Origin: Pteria penguin
Lineage: Eukaryota > Mollusca > Bivalvia > Pterioida > Pteriidae
DNA length: 64,000 nt
Reading direction: 5' to 3'
NCBI GenBank assembly: GCA_035048485.1
Contig: CM068587.1
Location: forward strand, 46,251,496-46,315,495
Part shown: piece after piece, positions 1 to 14,900 of the stretch
Layout of the letters: every line of letters starts with the position of its first letter
How positions within the stretch are numbered: the first letter of the stretch is position 1
Position numbers and translations under genes: made by a program
Notes under the pieces: generated by a model
Told to the model about the DNA's origin: nothing
The model's input: the letters and a program-made list of their open reading frames with translations, nothing else
Databases searched by the model: none

Positions 1-1500
1 GTTGGGCCGTTTTATCTATCATATATAAAGTGAAAAAAGTTTGGCTGTATTTGTAGTGGATTTGGGCTGTTTTGGTGTGGGCCGTTTTGACCATACACCG
101 TTTACCTAGTTTTTACCTCAACTGAACCTTAGGAGCAAAAGTAGGTAACAGATGGTACTCTTGTTTGACAAACTTGTCTCTTTTTTGTTATCATATGTAT
201 GATAAGTACTTACAATGAAATATTTTTTTTCAACAGCTCACTCTTAAGATATTTTTTATTTAAAAAAAGAGGGGGGTTGTATTCACATTTTCTTCATTAT
301 TCTTATGAACTGTGTGAAGGAATTAGATAAATCTTAGAAGAAATGAAATACTTATGACCCCCTATTGAATTTATTTTTTTGTCTAGATCTCTCAATAGGT
401 GGTGCCAATTAACTCATGTGGACAGAATTATGTACCTTGGACTTTGATCATTTCTGAGAAATCAATAGTTTTCTTGACTTGTCTCATTATCTTACAAATA
501 TTTAATTGTAATTGGTATGTATGTAGACATTTGATAGTTTGCAGAGTTCATATTTAATAACTCCTTTCACACTAGCCAACACACAGGACTTTCAGTCCTT
601 TGATTTCATAGAAATAGGTCCTGAAAGCTTTATTTCGGACAATGGGGTTAGGCGCCTGTTATCATCCGTTAGGCGGCGCCTGTGTATTATGATTTAGAAA
701 CGTCGATTTGAGTTGGCAACCTTATGACGTCACAGTAACGTACCATTGTTATTTACGTCATTTTTGCGAGAATATGTTGTATTTCCTCCTTAAATATCAG
801 GACCGCAATTAATGGCGGCGAACCCCATTACAGTGGTTGTGCGTATATATACGTATGAATGCACTATAAACAACGTTCAAGGAAAAATATAAGAAGTTAA
901 GAGGTAAAAAATGACCAAAAAGACGCCAAAGTCGAAATGGAACCCAAAACAAATACACTCCTCTTAAGACAAATTTTTAACACTGATATTTTCAGTTTGT
1001 CGTTTTATATAGCCCATTTGAAGGTTTTTGTCAAGAAGGGTGCATTCTGGGGCCTTTGCTACGAGTGTACGCCAGGTCTCAGGTGTGCTAAAAAGGACAA
1101 GAATTAAAGTGATGAAGATATTGAGAATTAAGAATAGATACAACGCATAAATCATGTGCATTCAGGCACACACAATTATCATTCATCTAGATTGCCTATC
1201 AAGTGCTGGGGGCGGTGGAAGGGCTGTCTGGAACATTGCTAAATGAATGTTGACTATTGAAAAGACACATTCCAAGGATTTCTTTCTATACCATGATTTA
1301 AGATATTGTTTAAACAATCATAATTGTATTATGAACGACATAGATAAAAGGAGATGATGAGGATAATTGACAATACTTCGTTCTATACTATGGCAAAAAC
1401 ATCATTTTAACAATTCTTACTGTATTATGAACGCTGTAGATAAAAGGAGAAGATATACAGTATGGTTGAAATACATAACAACTTCAGTGAATATACCTAC
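1..1500. other. Gene A intron downstream of exon 8 (incomplete)
   Basis: No exon is recognisable here. The stretch from about 960 to 1,480 resembles 29,000-29,540, the corresponding intron of gene B, so it is paralogous intron. In gene B the terminal exon lies about 3.1 kb beyond exon 8, so the gene A terminal exon should lie left of the window. Short open frames here (for example minus 964-1,161) match degenerate intron sequence in gene B and show no protein signal. Confidence 0.6.
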
Positions 1501-1650
1501 TGTTATTGTTTTTAAACTTTAGACGATATTCATTGCCTTCCACTTTGAAGTCCTTGATTAGTTTACTTCTACCTTGAAGAAGGTCAACCCAAAACACAAC
1601 CATCATGTTGTACTTTGCTTTACTCGTCAGCTGCCGCAGTGCTTCGTTCC
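1501..1650 (-). CDS. Gene A exon 8, fibrinogen domain part 3
   Basis: 150 bp, entering and leaving in phase 1. The acceptor is CAG before GGAACGAAGC and the donor is A|GTAGGT. The translation has the fibrinogen-domain pattern: a GNE start as in LGNDNIxxLT, then LTSKAKY, a beta-strand stretch VVFWVDLL, and a YRLKF end matching the family YRL motif. Its gene B partner is 29,542-29,691, same length and phase. The following exon is not in the window. Confidence 0.8.
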
Positions 1651-1839
1651 CTGTTATACATATTTTCAAATAAATTAAGTATTATGTGAGTGTATACAGC
1701 ACACATTGGGGTGGGGGGTGGTGGAGTGGGGATGGGTTTAGCTTTTAACTATAAGCGATATATATAAATCATATGCATGTAGGCACAATCTATACAATTG
1801 AGGATGGGGAACTGTCCTGTCCGCCGCTTAAATCAAAAA

Positions 1840-1904
<65 letters not shown>

Positions 1905-4900
1905 GTTATAGGACTAGGATAAATCCAAACCATGAGTTCCAAAATCATTAAACCAAAAGACACACAAAATCAGTGAAAATGAAAACCAAATTTAAAACAA
2001 CGAAAAATGTCTACTTGAAGTGCATATGTGAACCCCCTTGATGGAGGGAGATGCTTTTAAATACTGAAATTTTGAATGGTAACAAAACAGGATGTAATAT
2101 GCGGACACATGTGACGTTATGGTAAGAAAATGATATTTTATACACAAAAATACAGATGGCATTGTAAATATTTGTTGAGGAAAAATTAAGGATCTTTGGG
2201 TTGCCACCACTGGGCACAAGACACATTATCGTAGGAACCATTTAGTTGTGTTCATACTATTGTACCTACCATTGCCTGCATGGCACATTATTGTAGCTAC
2301 CATTTAGTGGAGGACATAGTATTATACCTACCATTAGGTGCAGGACACATTATTATAGCTACCATTTAGTGGAAGACATAGAATTATACCTACCATTAGG
2401 CGCAGAACACATTATTGTAGCTACCATTTAGTGGAGGGCTTAGTATTATACCTACCATTGGACGCAGGGCACATTATTGTAGCTACCATTTAGTGGGGGT
2501 ATAGTATTGTACCTTCCATTGGGTGCAGGCCACATTATTAAAGCTACCATATAGTGGAGGGCATCGTATTATACATACCATTAGGTGCAGGACACATTAC
2601 TTTAGCTAAAATTTAGTGGAGGGCATAGTATTATACCTACAAATGGGATTGATTGATTGATTGATTTTTGTTTAACGTCACATCACGAATATTTCACGTA
2701 TATGGTGAGTTGAACCCCAACCTCCCGATCAGGAGTCCAGCGCGATACCACCAGGCCACGCCGGCTTACCTACTAATGGGAGAAGGGCACATTATTGAAG
2801 CTACCATTTAGTGGAGGGCATAGTATTATACCTACCATTGGGTACAAGGCACATTATTGTAGCTACCATTTAGTGGAGGACATGGTATTATACCTACCTT
2901 TTGGTGCAGGGCACATTATTGTCTCCACTATTTCCTGGAAGGCATAATATTATACTTACCATTAGTTGCAGGGCTCATTATAATAATTACCATTGGGTGT
3001 AAGGCACATTATTGTACTATGGCTCAAACAGAACAAGAATGACCTACCGAACCAGTAATCTGTATTTGGGTTACCAAAGCCTTCCTTGTATTCCTCCCAT
3101 GTTTTATTGAAGCTGTTTCGGTTGCTTGTGGCTCTATGTTGAATGACCTGAATTTAATAACAGTCAAATACAGCGTTATATATCTAGAAGACCAGGTTGG
3201 CCTACATAGCTTATCTGAGCACATAAAGCATAATTACGATAGGATTAGAAAGTGCCAGAGGTTAAAAAAAATAGAATTTATCCCAAAACAATACCACATC
3301 CTTTCAGAATACTTTGATATGTTTAGTTTTTCACCTGTGCAGCTTATGTTTTTCTCTCTCCCACCCCCCACCCCCAAATACTCTTCTTGATGTTCATTAC
3401 CTTCCATCAGGACGTATCATGGAACAGATGTAGCCAAAATACAATTTTCATTATTTATATACACATGAACATTATCTCCATGAAACCAGATAAGATACAC
3501 AAACTCAATGCATATTAAGCAATGTGCCATTAGAAAATCAATGCCATCAATTTGTAAAAAAGTGACAAAATCCGAAATACTTTCAAAACCTTTCAAAAAT
3601 CTTATTTCGGAATTTGAAAAAAAAAACAACAGTCCGTAAGACACCTGTCTTATCATTCTGATGCAACTGGATTGATGGCCTACGCGATCCTTGTGAGGAC
3701 GAAGTTTGTCAAAGAAGGGTATCGTGCTGCTCTGGGTTCATCCATTGTATAACAATGCCCCAAACAGCACCATTTAAAGGGAACCTTAAACCTTCAAGCC
3801 AAGTTTCATCAAAATCATTTCACCAGTTTAGAAGGAGGAGTCCATTATAGTTTCATATAAAATAGGGTAAATGCATTCCTTCCTTTTATAATAAAAAGAA
3901 GAATTAGTCTCCTTAGAACCATAAGGTTTTCGGCTCTTTGCCCCCCCCCCCCTCAATTATACCAATATATTGGTATAATTGAGGGAGGGACCAACGAGCC
4001 GAAAGCCCTGTGCTTAGAACATTGCATTTTAGTTCTTTTCAATGGCATTTATTTCAGTCATGAAATTTTGAAAATCACTCTAAAATAAAGAAGTATCTCC
4101 GTCATGCATAGCCGTGTCCTTAGATGCATTATCTCGTATATATGTTTGAATATTTGTCAGGTCTCACTCTTTCGGTCAATTTGATTTGAACTCTGCTCTT
4201 CAAATATCTATATAGCATTCACAAAAGCCCGATAACTCCATTCACCGGAACATGTGATATTTGACAATAAAATGAAAATCATGCAGAAAACACATTTGAC
4301 CATAACACCAACAATCATGTTCACGTGTAAATATCGGCAAAAATAGGAAAGACTAGGATGTAAAGGGACATGTGCTAGAATCAACGATGATGATAGGTGT
4401 ATGTGTGAATATGACATGACAGATATAATAATCGGCCTTGCACGTTTGGAGGGGGGAGGGGTTGTCGAAAAAGTACTTATTTTCTAATTCTATTGAAAAG
4501 GAGAGGTGTTGGAAGCTGTCGGATATTTAAATGGTGACCTACTATAATAGCTTGTGGAAAGGCTTATATTGCGTAAATTTGAAGTATTCAAAGGAATGCA
4601 CTAATGATTAAAAAGCTGAAGCGAGAAAAATCGATCAGAATGCGTGCAAAATTATCGTTCTTTGTATATAGTTCGTTTCAAAAATAATTCTTTTTAATTG
4701 CCTCAACTTTAACAACATGTGCTTCGTCTCAATAAAACACAGTACGTTACATTACATTCTTAGTACTAGTGGGAGTCAAGTTGTTTTCAAAATGCGTCTC
4801 ATAATTGAGTTAATCCCCTTTTATGACAAATTTTGAAATAGACTTCTTTTTAATCTTTTATTTTTACAGAAGATATCGTGTTTTCGGATGCACTTCAAAG

Positions 4901-7900
4901 TAAAAAAAACACGGTTAGAACAAAATAATTACCATTTCAAATTTTAGTTGTGAATGCTAATTTATGCATTACCACATTTATATAAAGCGACCACTATATT
5001 TTAGTATTCGAGGTGGTCACTCCCTTCGTATAATAAGGATATATACAAACTACAAAACATAAACTAGAACACTGATTAAGTCAAAATTTTACATTAAAAA
5101 TTGTTTTCCTTTTATCTTAAAATCTTTAAACGTAACATCTTACACTGACGCCGACATTTGACCTTGAAAGGTATAGGTGTCTACCACTAGTCTTTCTTTG
5201 TCTATCACATCAGATCCAAGTATTGATGTGTGAAAACCATGATTTTAATTCACCTTTGACTGTGTCCTTGATCTCTGACCTCGATAGCTCTTGGTGTCTT
5301 CCTTTCACCATCTTCTATCTTAGTTTGAATGATATTTATGACAATCTTCTTTTAATAAAACTCAATGCATGCCACCAGGGGACGTTTACTCCTCCCGGGC
5401 ACCAGGGTCTGGCGCCATAAACTGAGAATATACTTAAGTCAGAAATTCATATTCTTCAGTTAGTCAGTGAATTAATAACTGGGATTTGGATTCTATTTAG
5501 TTTAATTCTACTGATAAATAGAATTAAACCATTCTGCATTAAAATTTATTTGAACGTTTGATAATGGAATAAATTAAAATGAAATTTTTGACTTAAGTAT
5601 ATTCTCAGTTTATGGGGCCGGACCCTGGTCTCACCTCGGTTTTATTGAGGTTCGCATTTGTCTGAATATGACACTATACACGATTTTGTCCTTTTATTCC
5701 ATGGACTATGAGATATGGTTTACCCTTCAATACTTCTTCGTTTTTACCTATGTATTCCATACAAAGTGCTGACAGGATACAATTCTATTAGCATGATAAA
5801 AAAGGCCGTGTTGGAAATCCGTACTTTCTATCTTTAGAAACCTTGTATTGTGTGGGTCACCTTTACATAAAAGTCATTTTTATCTCTTCCTTTTCATAGC
5901 GCTGCACTACTTTAAATATTATATTAAACTGTAAAAGGGAAAGTAAGACTCACCATCCATCCGCCTTCCCGGTATTCCATGTCACAGAGCACCCTCTTTT
6001 CTCTACCTCCAGGAATAGCTATGACGTAAAAACCACTTTTATGTTGTCCATTCCTTTGTATTTCTGAACAATCTTATTGTATTAAAAGAATAAATTTCAT
6101 TGTCAAAATCAGATACAATTATGCTAAATAGACGAATACTGACCAACTACATCATCATCATCATCATAATCATCATCATCATCAAGCCGCCCTTTGGTGG
6201 TAGTCCCGGCTTCTGGAAATACTGTCCAGACCAACAAACCTGCTACCCGATAAAGTAGTGTTTATAACGTTATCACCAAGATATTTATACATGTCTAACA
6301 AATGAATTTTATCGTTAGCAAAGACACCTGTTTCTACATAAAAATCCTAAAACAGTACTATCATAACAAATGTAAAATTTGTTAGGGAAACTGAAAAAGA
6401 ACTAACATATTCGCCCGAAAACAGCGTATGTTTGAATATTTCTAATGTTATTACTGAAATTTCTGGCAATCTTGTTTATTCTATTTTGAATTCTATTTTT
6501 GTCATATATTGCCTGTTGAATTTTATCAAGAAAAATACCGATTAAAATTGAATTTTGGTTACAATCAACAGATTAAACTGCCAATGTGTCCGGTTATTTT
6601 ACATAACGACCAAGCCGTTACCGGATAATCTGGATAAGTTTAGATGACTATGTCTCCAAACATACTCGAACTATCGCGATTTTCCGAATGCACAGACTTA
6701 ATGACTCGGGCAGTAGACATAAGTTTCAGTGCATTACATCAAGTAGTTACCGTCACAATAAAATCAGAAATTAGCAATAAGACAGGAAACAAGAAATGAA
6801 ATAGTATTGCAAAAGAAATTTGACTCGCCAGTATTAATACACAATAAAGCTTTATCGCGACAGAGAGCTATGACGTCATGCAAATTGTGAAAGGTATGCA
6901 CGCCTGTTTCACATTTCATGATAGAACTATATAAAATGGAAATACAGATGATAAAATACTGTAACACGGTCACAAAAATCTATGTAAAATATATATCGCT
7001 TTAACACTTACCTACACTGCTAGAACGGAAGACCTCGTCTAAAAATAAAAGTTATCATCATCATCATCATCATCATCATCATTAACACTACCACCACCAC
7101 CATCATCATCATCATCATAATCATCATCATCATCATCATCATTATCATCATCATCATCATCACAATCATCATCATCATTATCATCATCATTACCACCACC
7201 ACCATTATTCTCATCATCATCATTATCATCATTATCAAAATCATCATCATCATTATCATCACCATCATCATCATCATCATTACCATCATCATTGTATTCA
7301 GTAGTTCCGATGTAGTGAAATTTAATTTGAAAGAAAATTAAATTCTAAGAAGCTGTCAAGAAATTAAGTCTTAAAATTCTATTATCAGGCAGGGAAAATG
7401 TGCATTACAGTGACATTGAACTTTGAGTTCAAAATATAATGAATATGGAAAATCTGCAGGTCTGTGGTTTGACATCATACCCCATGCTTAAAATATCCCC
7501 GCTTGGCACCCCTGGCATCTCGTATGATAAGATTAGGATTCTCAAGAAAATGTCTATTAATTTATCCGAAATCTTACTTAAAATATCCAATAAAAAGTGT
7601 AGACCTCCGACAAATGAAAGATCCAATAGTCCAAAGTACAAATAGACAAAGAACACTGCGAAAAGAAGCGTCAAATCGTCTGAAGGACCAAAATGACCAT
7701 AAACCCCAACATCTCACAGACCCATTAGTCGAAAAATATATCACAGAGATTCGGAAATGAATCGGCCAAAAACATAATATCAGTAGAATAAAACTTAGGG
7801 AGCCAACTATCAAAAGAACCAAAGCTGTGATGACTAAATGATGCCAAAGTGCAAAAAACCATGTTAATCGACAAAACGTCATCGATGTATCTGTAGGTAA

Positions 7901-10121
7901 AGATAAACCGAGATGCTAATTGTTTATTACCTTCGGAACCAAAACAGTAACAACTAAATCATTCGATATGAGGACGGTTCAATCACCAATGAAATGAGTA
8001 TTTCGAAGATCAGCATTTCGAAAAACCAACATTTAGAAAGTCGGATAATCCGTTAGTCAGATAGTCTTAAAGTCTGAGAATAGGACCAATAGGTTATTTC
8101 CGACTTTCGTTTTCTTTTTCTTTTTATTATAAAATCTTAAGTACAAGTGGAATATTTTTCTTTATGCAGGTGACTTGACCAATACTCTTTAAGACTAGTT
8201 GAAGCAAAAGGATTACAAGTGAACTATACAATGTGAAAACAATGATATCTACTCAACACTGAAAACAAATTTGCACTTCGATTTGTAATATTGAAATTGA
8301 AACGTCCATATTGTTAGTAGTCATGCGCATTATATGGTAATATTTAAGAATTTCAAAGCATAATTGAAAAGTCGCAATAATAAGAGAGTCCAAAAATTTG
8401 ATAGTGTAAAGAAGAAAAACAGAAAACATCTGACAAAGTTGTATGACACAAATCACCAAGGACCTGCACACAAAAAATGATAATAGTAGAATATACACGG
8501 AACGACATTACAAAAAATCATATCTCTACCTATTTAAAAGTGGACCATTTAATATTTCATGGGCATACAAACAGACAGGTTTAAGATCCCCCTCCCTATA
8601 AAAGAGACATAGAAATTTTATAAATACCCTTTATATCACAGCTTATCATGGGTGCAGCCCAAGATCTCCGTTTAGCAGAACACTTTACGAGTTCAACATT
8701 ATACGGTAAAGCATCACTTGCTGTACATTCATATCTCGCTATACAATATCCTTGGTTATTTGATGTATCTACACTGACTTTCGTCTTTCTATGAAATGGC
8801 GGCAAGCCACAAAAGTTGTCCGACTCTGAAATAAAAAAGCCTTTACAAAGAATGTTCAAAACAAACATATATAAAATGGACAAATGACTACAAACAAACA
8901 TTATATAGAAGGGACAAATCACTAAAATATTTTATATTTGCAATCACAATTTGATAGTAACAAGGGTTAAGACACGGTTTAAAATCACTGCAAACAAACA
9001 TTATATAGAATGGACAGATCAGTACAAACACACATGATATAGAATGAACAAATCAACGCAAACAAACATTATATAGAATGGACAGATCACTGCAAACAAA
9101 CGTTATACAGGATAAACAAATCACAAAAAGGTGATATAAAATGGACAGATCATTTCAAACAAATATATAAAATATATAAAATATATAAAATTATATAAAA
9201 TATATTATATAAAATGATCACTAAAATGTTCTATTTTACAATCACAATTTGATAACAACAAGTGTTATGACACGGTTACAAACATATAACAAATATCGGA
9301 GATGAGATAAGGTGCTCTGGAGAAGTTAATATCTTCTGTTTGACTAGCCGTACCTGCCATAGATGTTCCAATGGTATGAATACTATTGAAATACTAAAGA
9401 TGATGGAGTGATCAAGGATACTATGTACAGCTTTTCTTTTTAAACGATGAAATTGAAAAGAGGGAAAATCGAAATATTTGTCATAGTTTGCATGTTAGTT
9501 CCCACAGATAACTTGTGCTCTTGCAATCATTTGGAAATGGTATTTCTATGACGGAAGTAGAGACGTCAGACGAAAACACAAATCGGCATGTGGATCTCTA
9601 TGTACTCGTATATGTTAGGCGAGGATATAAAAATAAAAAATCTAAATTAATCGATTTTAAATATTACCTACCATTGACACATCTCCAACATGCTCTGTCA
9701 CGCACAGACACAGAGTAACTGAATGTACCAGAAGGGCACTGATCGCAGTTTGTAACCCCATTACCGAATGCCATCTTCCCTCTTTGACACTTCTGACACG
9801 ACTCCTTACCTACATGGTTTTGGTAATAACCAGGACTGCAGGGTTTACAACTGGTTTGTCCATTTTCATTCTGATGAGTACCAGCGGGACATTTTGTACA
9901 CTCATCAGAAATATCAGCGACATCACTGTATGTTCCTACTGGACATTTCTCACATTGATCTAAACCGACTCTGTAGAAACCCACATCGCACACTAAAATG
10001 AGAAACGTTTTTTGAAGTTTTTTGTTGTAGTTGTTCTTTTCTTTCTCTATTTTCTATTTTTCATTTATGTATATTTTTATTTATTTATTTTTTATTTAAT
10101 ATTTTTTCCTTGTTTTTTCTT

Positions 10122-10156
<35 letters not shown>

Positions 10157-10968
10157 TTATTATTAATTTTTTGCCAGGGGGAGAGTGGTATTTTGAGTTC
10201 ATTTGTTTTGTTTTATTTGAGTTTTTGTTTTTGCTCTTTGCTCTGGGCTTTTGTTTGTTGGTTGTTTTGGTCCTTGGAGTGTTCGCTTGTTTTGTTTTGT
10301 TTTGGGTTTTTTATTTCAATGGGGAGGGGGTTGTTGTTCATTGTTGTTACGTTTAGTGAATTTGATAATCCCCCATAGATTCTTTACAACATCACTGTAA
10401 CCGAGTCAAATCCTATTAAATAACTTCTATTGATGTGTACTTATAACTTAATAATTAAGGTAAGAAGAACTTTATTTCTTATTCAAATTTATCAAATTCA
10501 TCATGAGATGCCAGTTTTTATGAGAATTCTCATTACATTTACGATTCATCACCATCGTCACCACCATCATCATCATCATCATCTTCTTCTTCTTCTTCTT
10601 CTTCTTCTTCTTCTTCTTCTACTTCTTCTTTTTCTTCTTCTTCTTCTTCTTCTTCTTCTTCGTCTTTACCATCATCATCATTTCATCATAGGGGCAGGCT
10701 TGGTGTAGTGGTTAAGCGCTTGGTTTGCGGCGCCGACGATCCGGGTTGGATTCCCGGGTTGCGTCACTATGTTTAAGAGGTTGGTAACCTCCTACTTCCA
10801 TGTCGCGATATAACTGAGATATTGTTGAAAGCGACGTAAAACACCAATCAACCAACCAACCAATCATTTCATCATAGTTTGACGACGCCTCTCATTTCAT
10901 TAATTTCATGTATATGGTAGCGGCCTCCATCATTCTTCATTACCATCATCATCATCATCATCATCATC

Positions 10969-11013
<45 letters not shown>

Positions 11014-11873
11014 GTCTTCGTCTTTACCATCATCATCATTTCATCATAGTTTGACGACGCCTCTCATTTCATTAATTTCATGTATATGGTAGCGGCCTCC
11101 ATCCAGAACAAGTATTCATAATTTTGTCCTATGCTATAAACCCTCTGAAGAAGTGAGTGACTTTTTACATAGCCACATATACACCTACATACACACACAC
11201 CCTCACACACACACACACACACTCTCACGCACACATCTAGACACAAACCTACACACACGCACAAAAACTACCCATTTTCGGTCTTCATAAATTGTCATTG
11301 CATATAGTAATGGGTTCATTTAAGTAGATGAAACGAAATTTCCTATCAAAATAAGATATGCATTTCATGTATGCTGAGAAAATAGGTAAAACTGAAGCAT
11401 GTAGTTTGTAAGGACGTGATAATCTGACATTTTGATGTTATACCTCGAGCGCATTTCATGTCCACAGGACTCCATTTTCCATTGACTTCACGTCCTGAAT
11501 AGCGTCTTCCTTCCAAGTACCGAAAACCTTCGTCACATGAGTACTCTACCTTAGAATATAAACCGATTCCATTTGATACGTTATGAGCATTGGCAACAGA
11601 TGGCGGAAAGTCACAATCTGAAATGATAGCAGGAAAAATTCAAAAACTAAAATACACCTTGAAGTAAATACCCTGTATTATTACATAAAGCGAATTTGTT
11701 AATTAGCAAAGGTGTAATATAAATATCTGGCTGATCAATGGAAGAAACATTCCCTGTGTGGTGACATAGCAGAGCCAGAGCATGTTTCTTGAAGTTTATT
11801 ATTATTGTCGTTGTTTCTTTTCCTTATCTTTTTTTTGAGAATTTTTATTTCATTATTTTTTGTGGGGCGAGGG

Positions 11874-11934
<61 letters not shown>

Positions 11935-14900
11935 GTTTCATCATAGTTTTACGACCCTTCTCATTTCATTTGTTTCATGTATATGGGGACGACACCAATC
12001 TAGTACAAACATTCATAATCTTGACCTATGCTACACCCCATTCCCATCCCGAAGCAGTGAGTGGCCCTTTTGTGTGCCAAAATATATACGACAGGGGGTC
12101 TCTGTTTATTCTGTCTTAGCTGAATGATAGAGAGAAAGGCAGAAGAAGATGCTAAAGCACCTACAGCCGGATCTGACTTCGGGCAATCAGATTTAAAAGC
12201 CATTGCGATACCACAAAAAAAGGACAAAAAAAAAAAAAGAAACAAGACAATACAACGCATCCCCACCCTCAATAACAAAAAAGGAAAATAAAACAAAAAA
12301 CAAAAAACATAGCAAAGAAAAATTTAAAAAAAAAAAGGAAAAAAGAACAGAAAAAGAAAAAGATAGCGTTGTCAGAGACCGCTAGATGGCGCGCGCGTGA
12401 CCTCTTAAATCTAAAGTGAAAGTTGTGATCTGAAAAAGAAACCGGAAGTTTGGCAAAATATCGAATGTTCACGTGCATTTTGCCAGAATAATAATCGACA
12501 GAGTGATAGCTGTGGGACCCATAGAGAGAGAAAACCAACAGTGAAGTGTACGACATTGCACTAAGTGAAGTTACAGAAGACATTCAAGGCGGCTTCCTTA
12601 CCATACTTACTTAAGGTAGCTTGGGGTTATGAAATGCAAATCTTTGCATATATATATATATGTCATAAAAGGCATAAATGTTGCATTTTCTTATTTATTT
12701 CCCATATAGTATAATGTTACTGTTTAGATGGTCTTTAATGAAAGGACAATGTCAAATATCAGTTGCAGTATATTATGAAAGTTTTAATAAAAATGGGCTT
12801 GAAAATACTGTAAATATAGGAAAACAAGGAATATTAGCAGAGAAACCCGAGTTACAAAATACCTTACATTAATTCTTTATGATAAAGACTATTAACTCTT
12901 CATTTACTTTAGAGTTGTCTTTCTTTACTTGTACTGACCACCAACTTTTAGAGTTATCTTCCTTTAATGATAACAGACTTTGCTTTGTTGACATCATATG
13001 TCACATGCATGGGTCATTGAAGGGGTCAACAGATTTGATTGGTTTAATGTTCTTTGAGTTCCTTAAGGACACAGGATGTGATGTCATGGGTAGATAACTC
13101 TTTGAATTTATTTTCTGAATTTAGCTGAAGTCACTAAAAAGAAAAAAAAAACCTACCTCTTTTTGGTCTTCATATATTGTTATTTCATATAATGGGTTTA
13201 TTCATTATCTATTGGGGAAGGTGGGCCCATAAACCGGTCAACCTCACTATTTGTTTGGCTTTTGTCAAATTAAATGACCGTCCTAAGTCGGTATCGTAAT
13301 TGTACTACAATCAAATATTTTTGTAATGTGTTATATGTGCTAGTATATTATCGATATTCATGTATTGTATAGCTCCATGCTGACTTCTGTCACATAACTG
13401 ACCCAGTAACTCCTCTTTTTTCTTTCAAGTGGCTGGAAGATTTTAATTAAATCGAATTTATCGTTGCTATGTAGGTGGAATACCTCAGGTTCGTAGTAAA
13501 CTACCAAACATATTTGTCTTTCCTCTACTACATTTACCTGTTACAGTTATAAAACATATCATGGGTGTTTATGATTCGTGTGCTTTCGAACGCTGTACAT
13601 CCGAGTCGAAAAAAAATTGTCTACCAAAATACATGTAAGATATACAATTCATCCAGGTTGACAAAATAAGTTAGAATGAAAATGTAGGTTGTAAGGAGGA
13701 TATAGTTTGACATTTTGATGTTATACCTCGAGCGCATTTCATATCCACAGGACCCCATTTTCCATTGGCTTGACATCCTGAATAGCGTCTTCCTTCGAAG
13801 TGTCGAAAACCATCTTCACATGAGTACTCTACCTTAGAATATATACCGATTCCATTTACTACGCTATGAGCATTGGCAACCGATGGCGGGAAGTCACAAT
13901 CTGAAATGATCGCAGAAAAAAATTTAAGATTCATTACGCTTTGAGCTCAAAGTCCAAACAACAGTGACAATATTTGATACAAACAATCATGGACCTCTGT
14001 TAAAACAGAAGTGGGATAAGGTGCTATGGAGGACGAATCACAGCGGCCGGGATGCCATGTGTATGCATTTTAGTATTATATGCAGTCACATAAGTAGGAG
14101 ACGATACAGCCGTAGTCAGAATCGCTATATCCTGTACTACTATATAATGTGATGTATCTGCCCATTATCAAAGAGATTTATTTAGTTGGTTGATTGGTGG
14201 TTTACGTCGCTTTCAACAATTTTTCAGTTATATCGCGACATGGAAGCAGGAGGTTACCAACCTCTTAAACATAGTGGCGCAACCCGAGAATAGAACTCGG
14301 ATCGTCGGCGCCGCAAGCCAAGCGCTTAACCACTACACCAAACCTGCCGCTTTAGCAAAGAGAAAAGAGAGAAGATATATCGCCCAGCTGTAAGATACAT
14401 ATCACAAAGAACATGCACATAAACATGATAATTGTAAAAAAAAAATCAGAAAACGGCATCATAACAAAAATATTTGATTCTACTGCAGGTGGCAGATGGC
14501 CTCCAGATACAGGAAGACAGTGGTGAATATCAGAGAAAGGTTGTCATATAAGACAGACGACTGCTTAATGCAGGTGGTCTTTAAAGCAGGTTGCATGTGA
14601 TCTCTTATTACAGGTTGATTTTGTATAGACATTTAGTGGTAAGGAACAGAGAAAGGTTGTCATATAAAACAGACGACTACAGGAGGTCTTTAAAGCGGGT
14701 ACCAGGTGACCTCTCAATACAGGTTAATTTTGTATAGACATTTAGTAGTAAGGATCAGAGAAAGGTCGTCATATAAGACAGAAGACTGCTTAATGCAGGT
14801 GATCTTTTAAGCAGGTTAGACTGTGTGTATATGTCTAACCTTTCAAATTTAGACAAGTTTTAATGTAAGTTTTCATGTGCTTACTTTATTTTTTCATTGC

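Noticed and set aside
7020..7292. Poly-Met, poly-His and poly-Ser frames (also 10,430-10,708; 11,789-12,127; 39,120-39,417)
   Set aside because: Trinucleotide microsatellites with no conserved flanking protein.
9768..10001. Plus-strand frames opposite exon 4 (also 46,859-47,137), exon 1 (19,002; 52,257) and exon 3 (48,079)
   Set aside because: Antisense shadows of real minus-strand exons.
10692..10780. tRNA gene
   Set aside because: A and B boxes are present, but a SINE body, tail and target duplication follow; it does not fold as an intact tRNA by eye. The same holds for 51,043-51,142.
12000..12583. 98- and 104-codon minus-strand frames
   Set aside because: Low-complexity Phe-rich readings of A-rich tracts.
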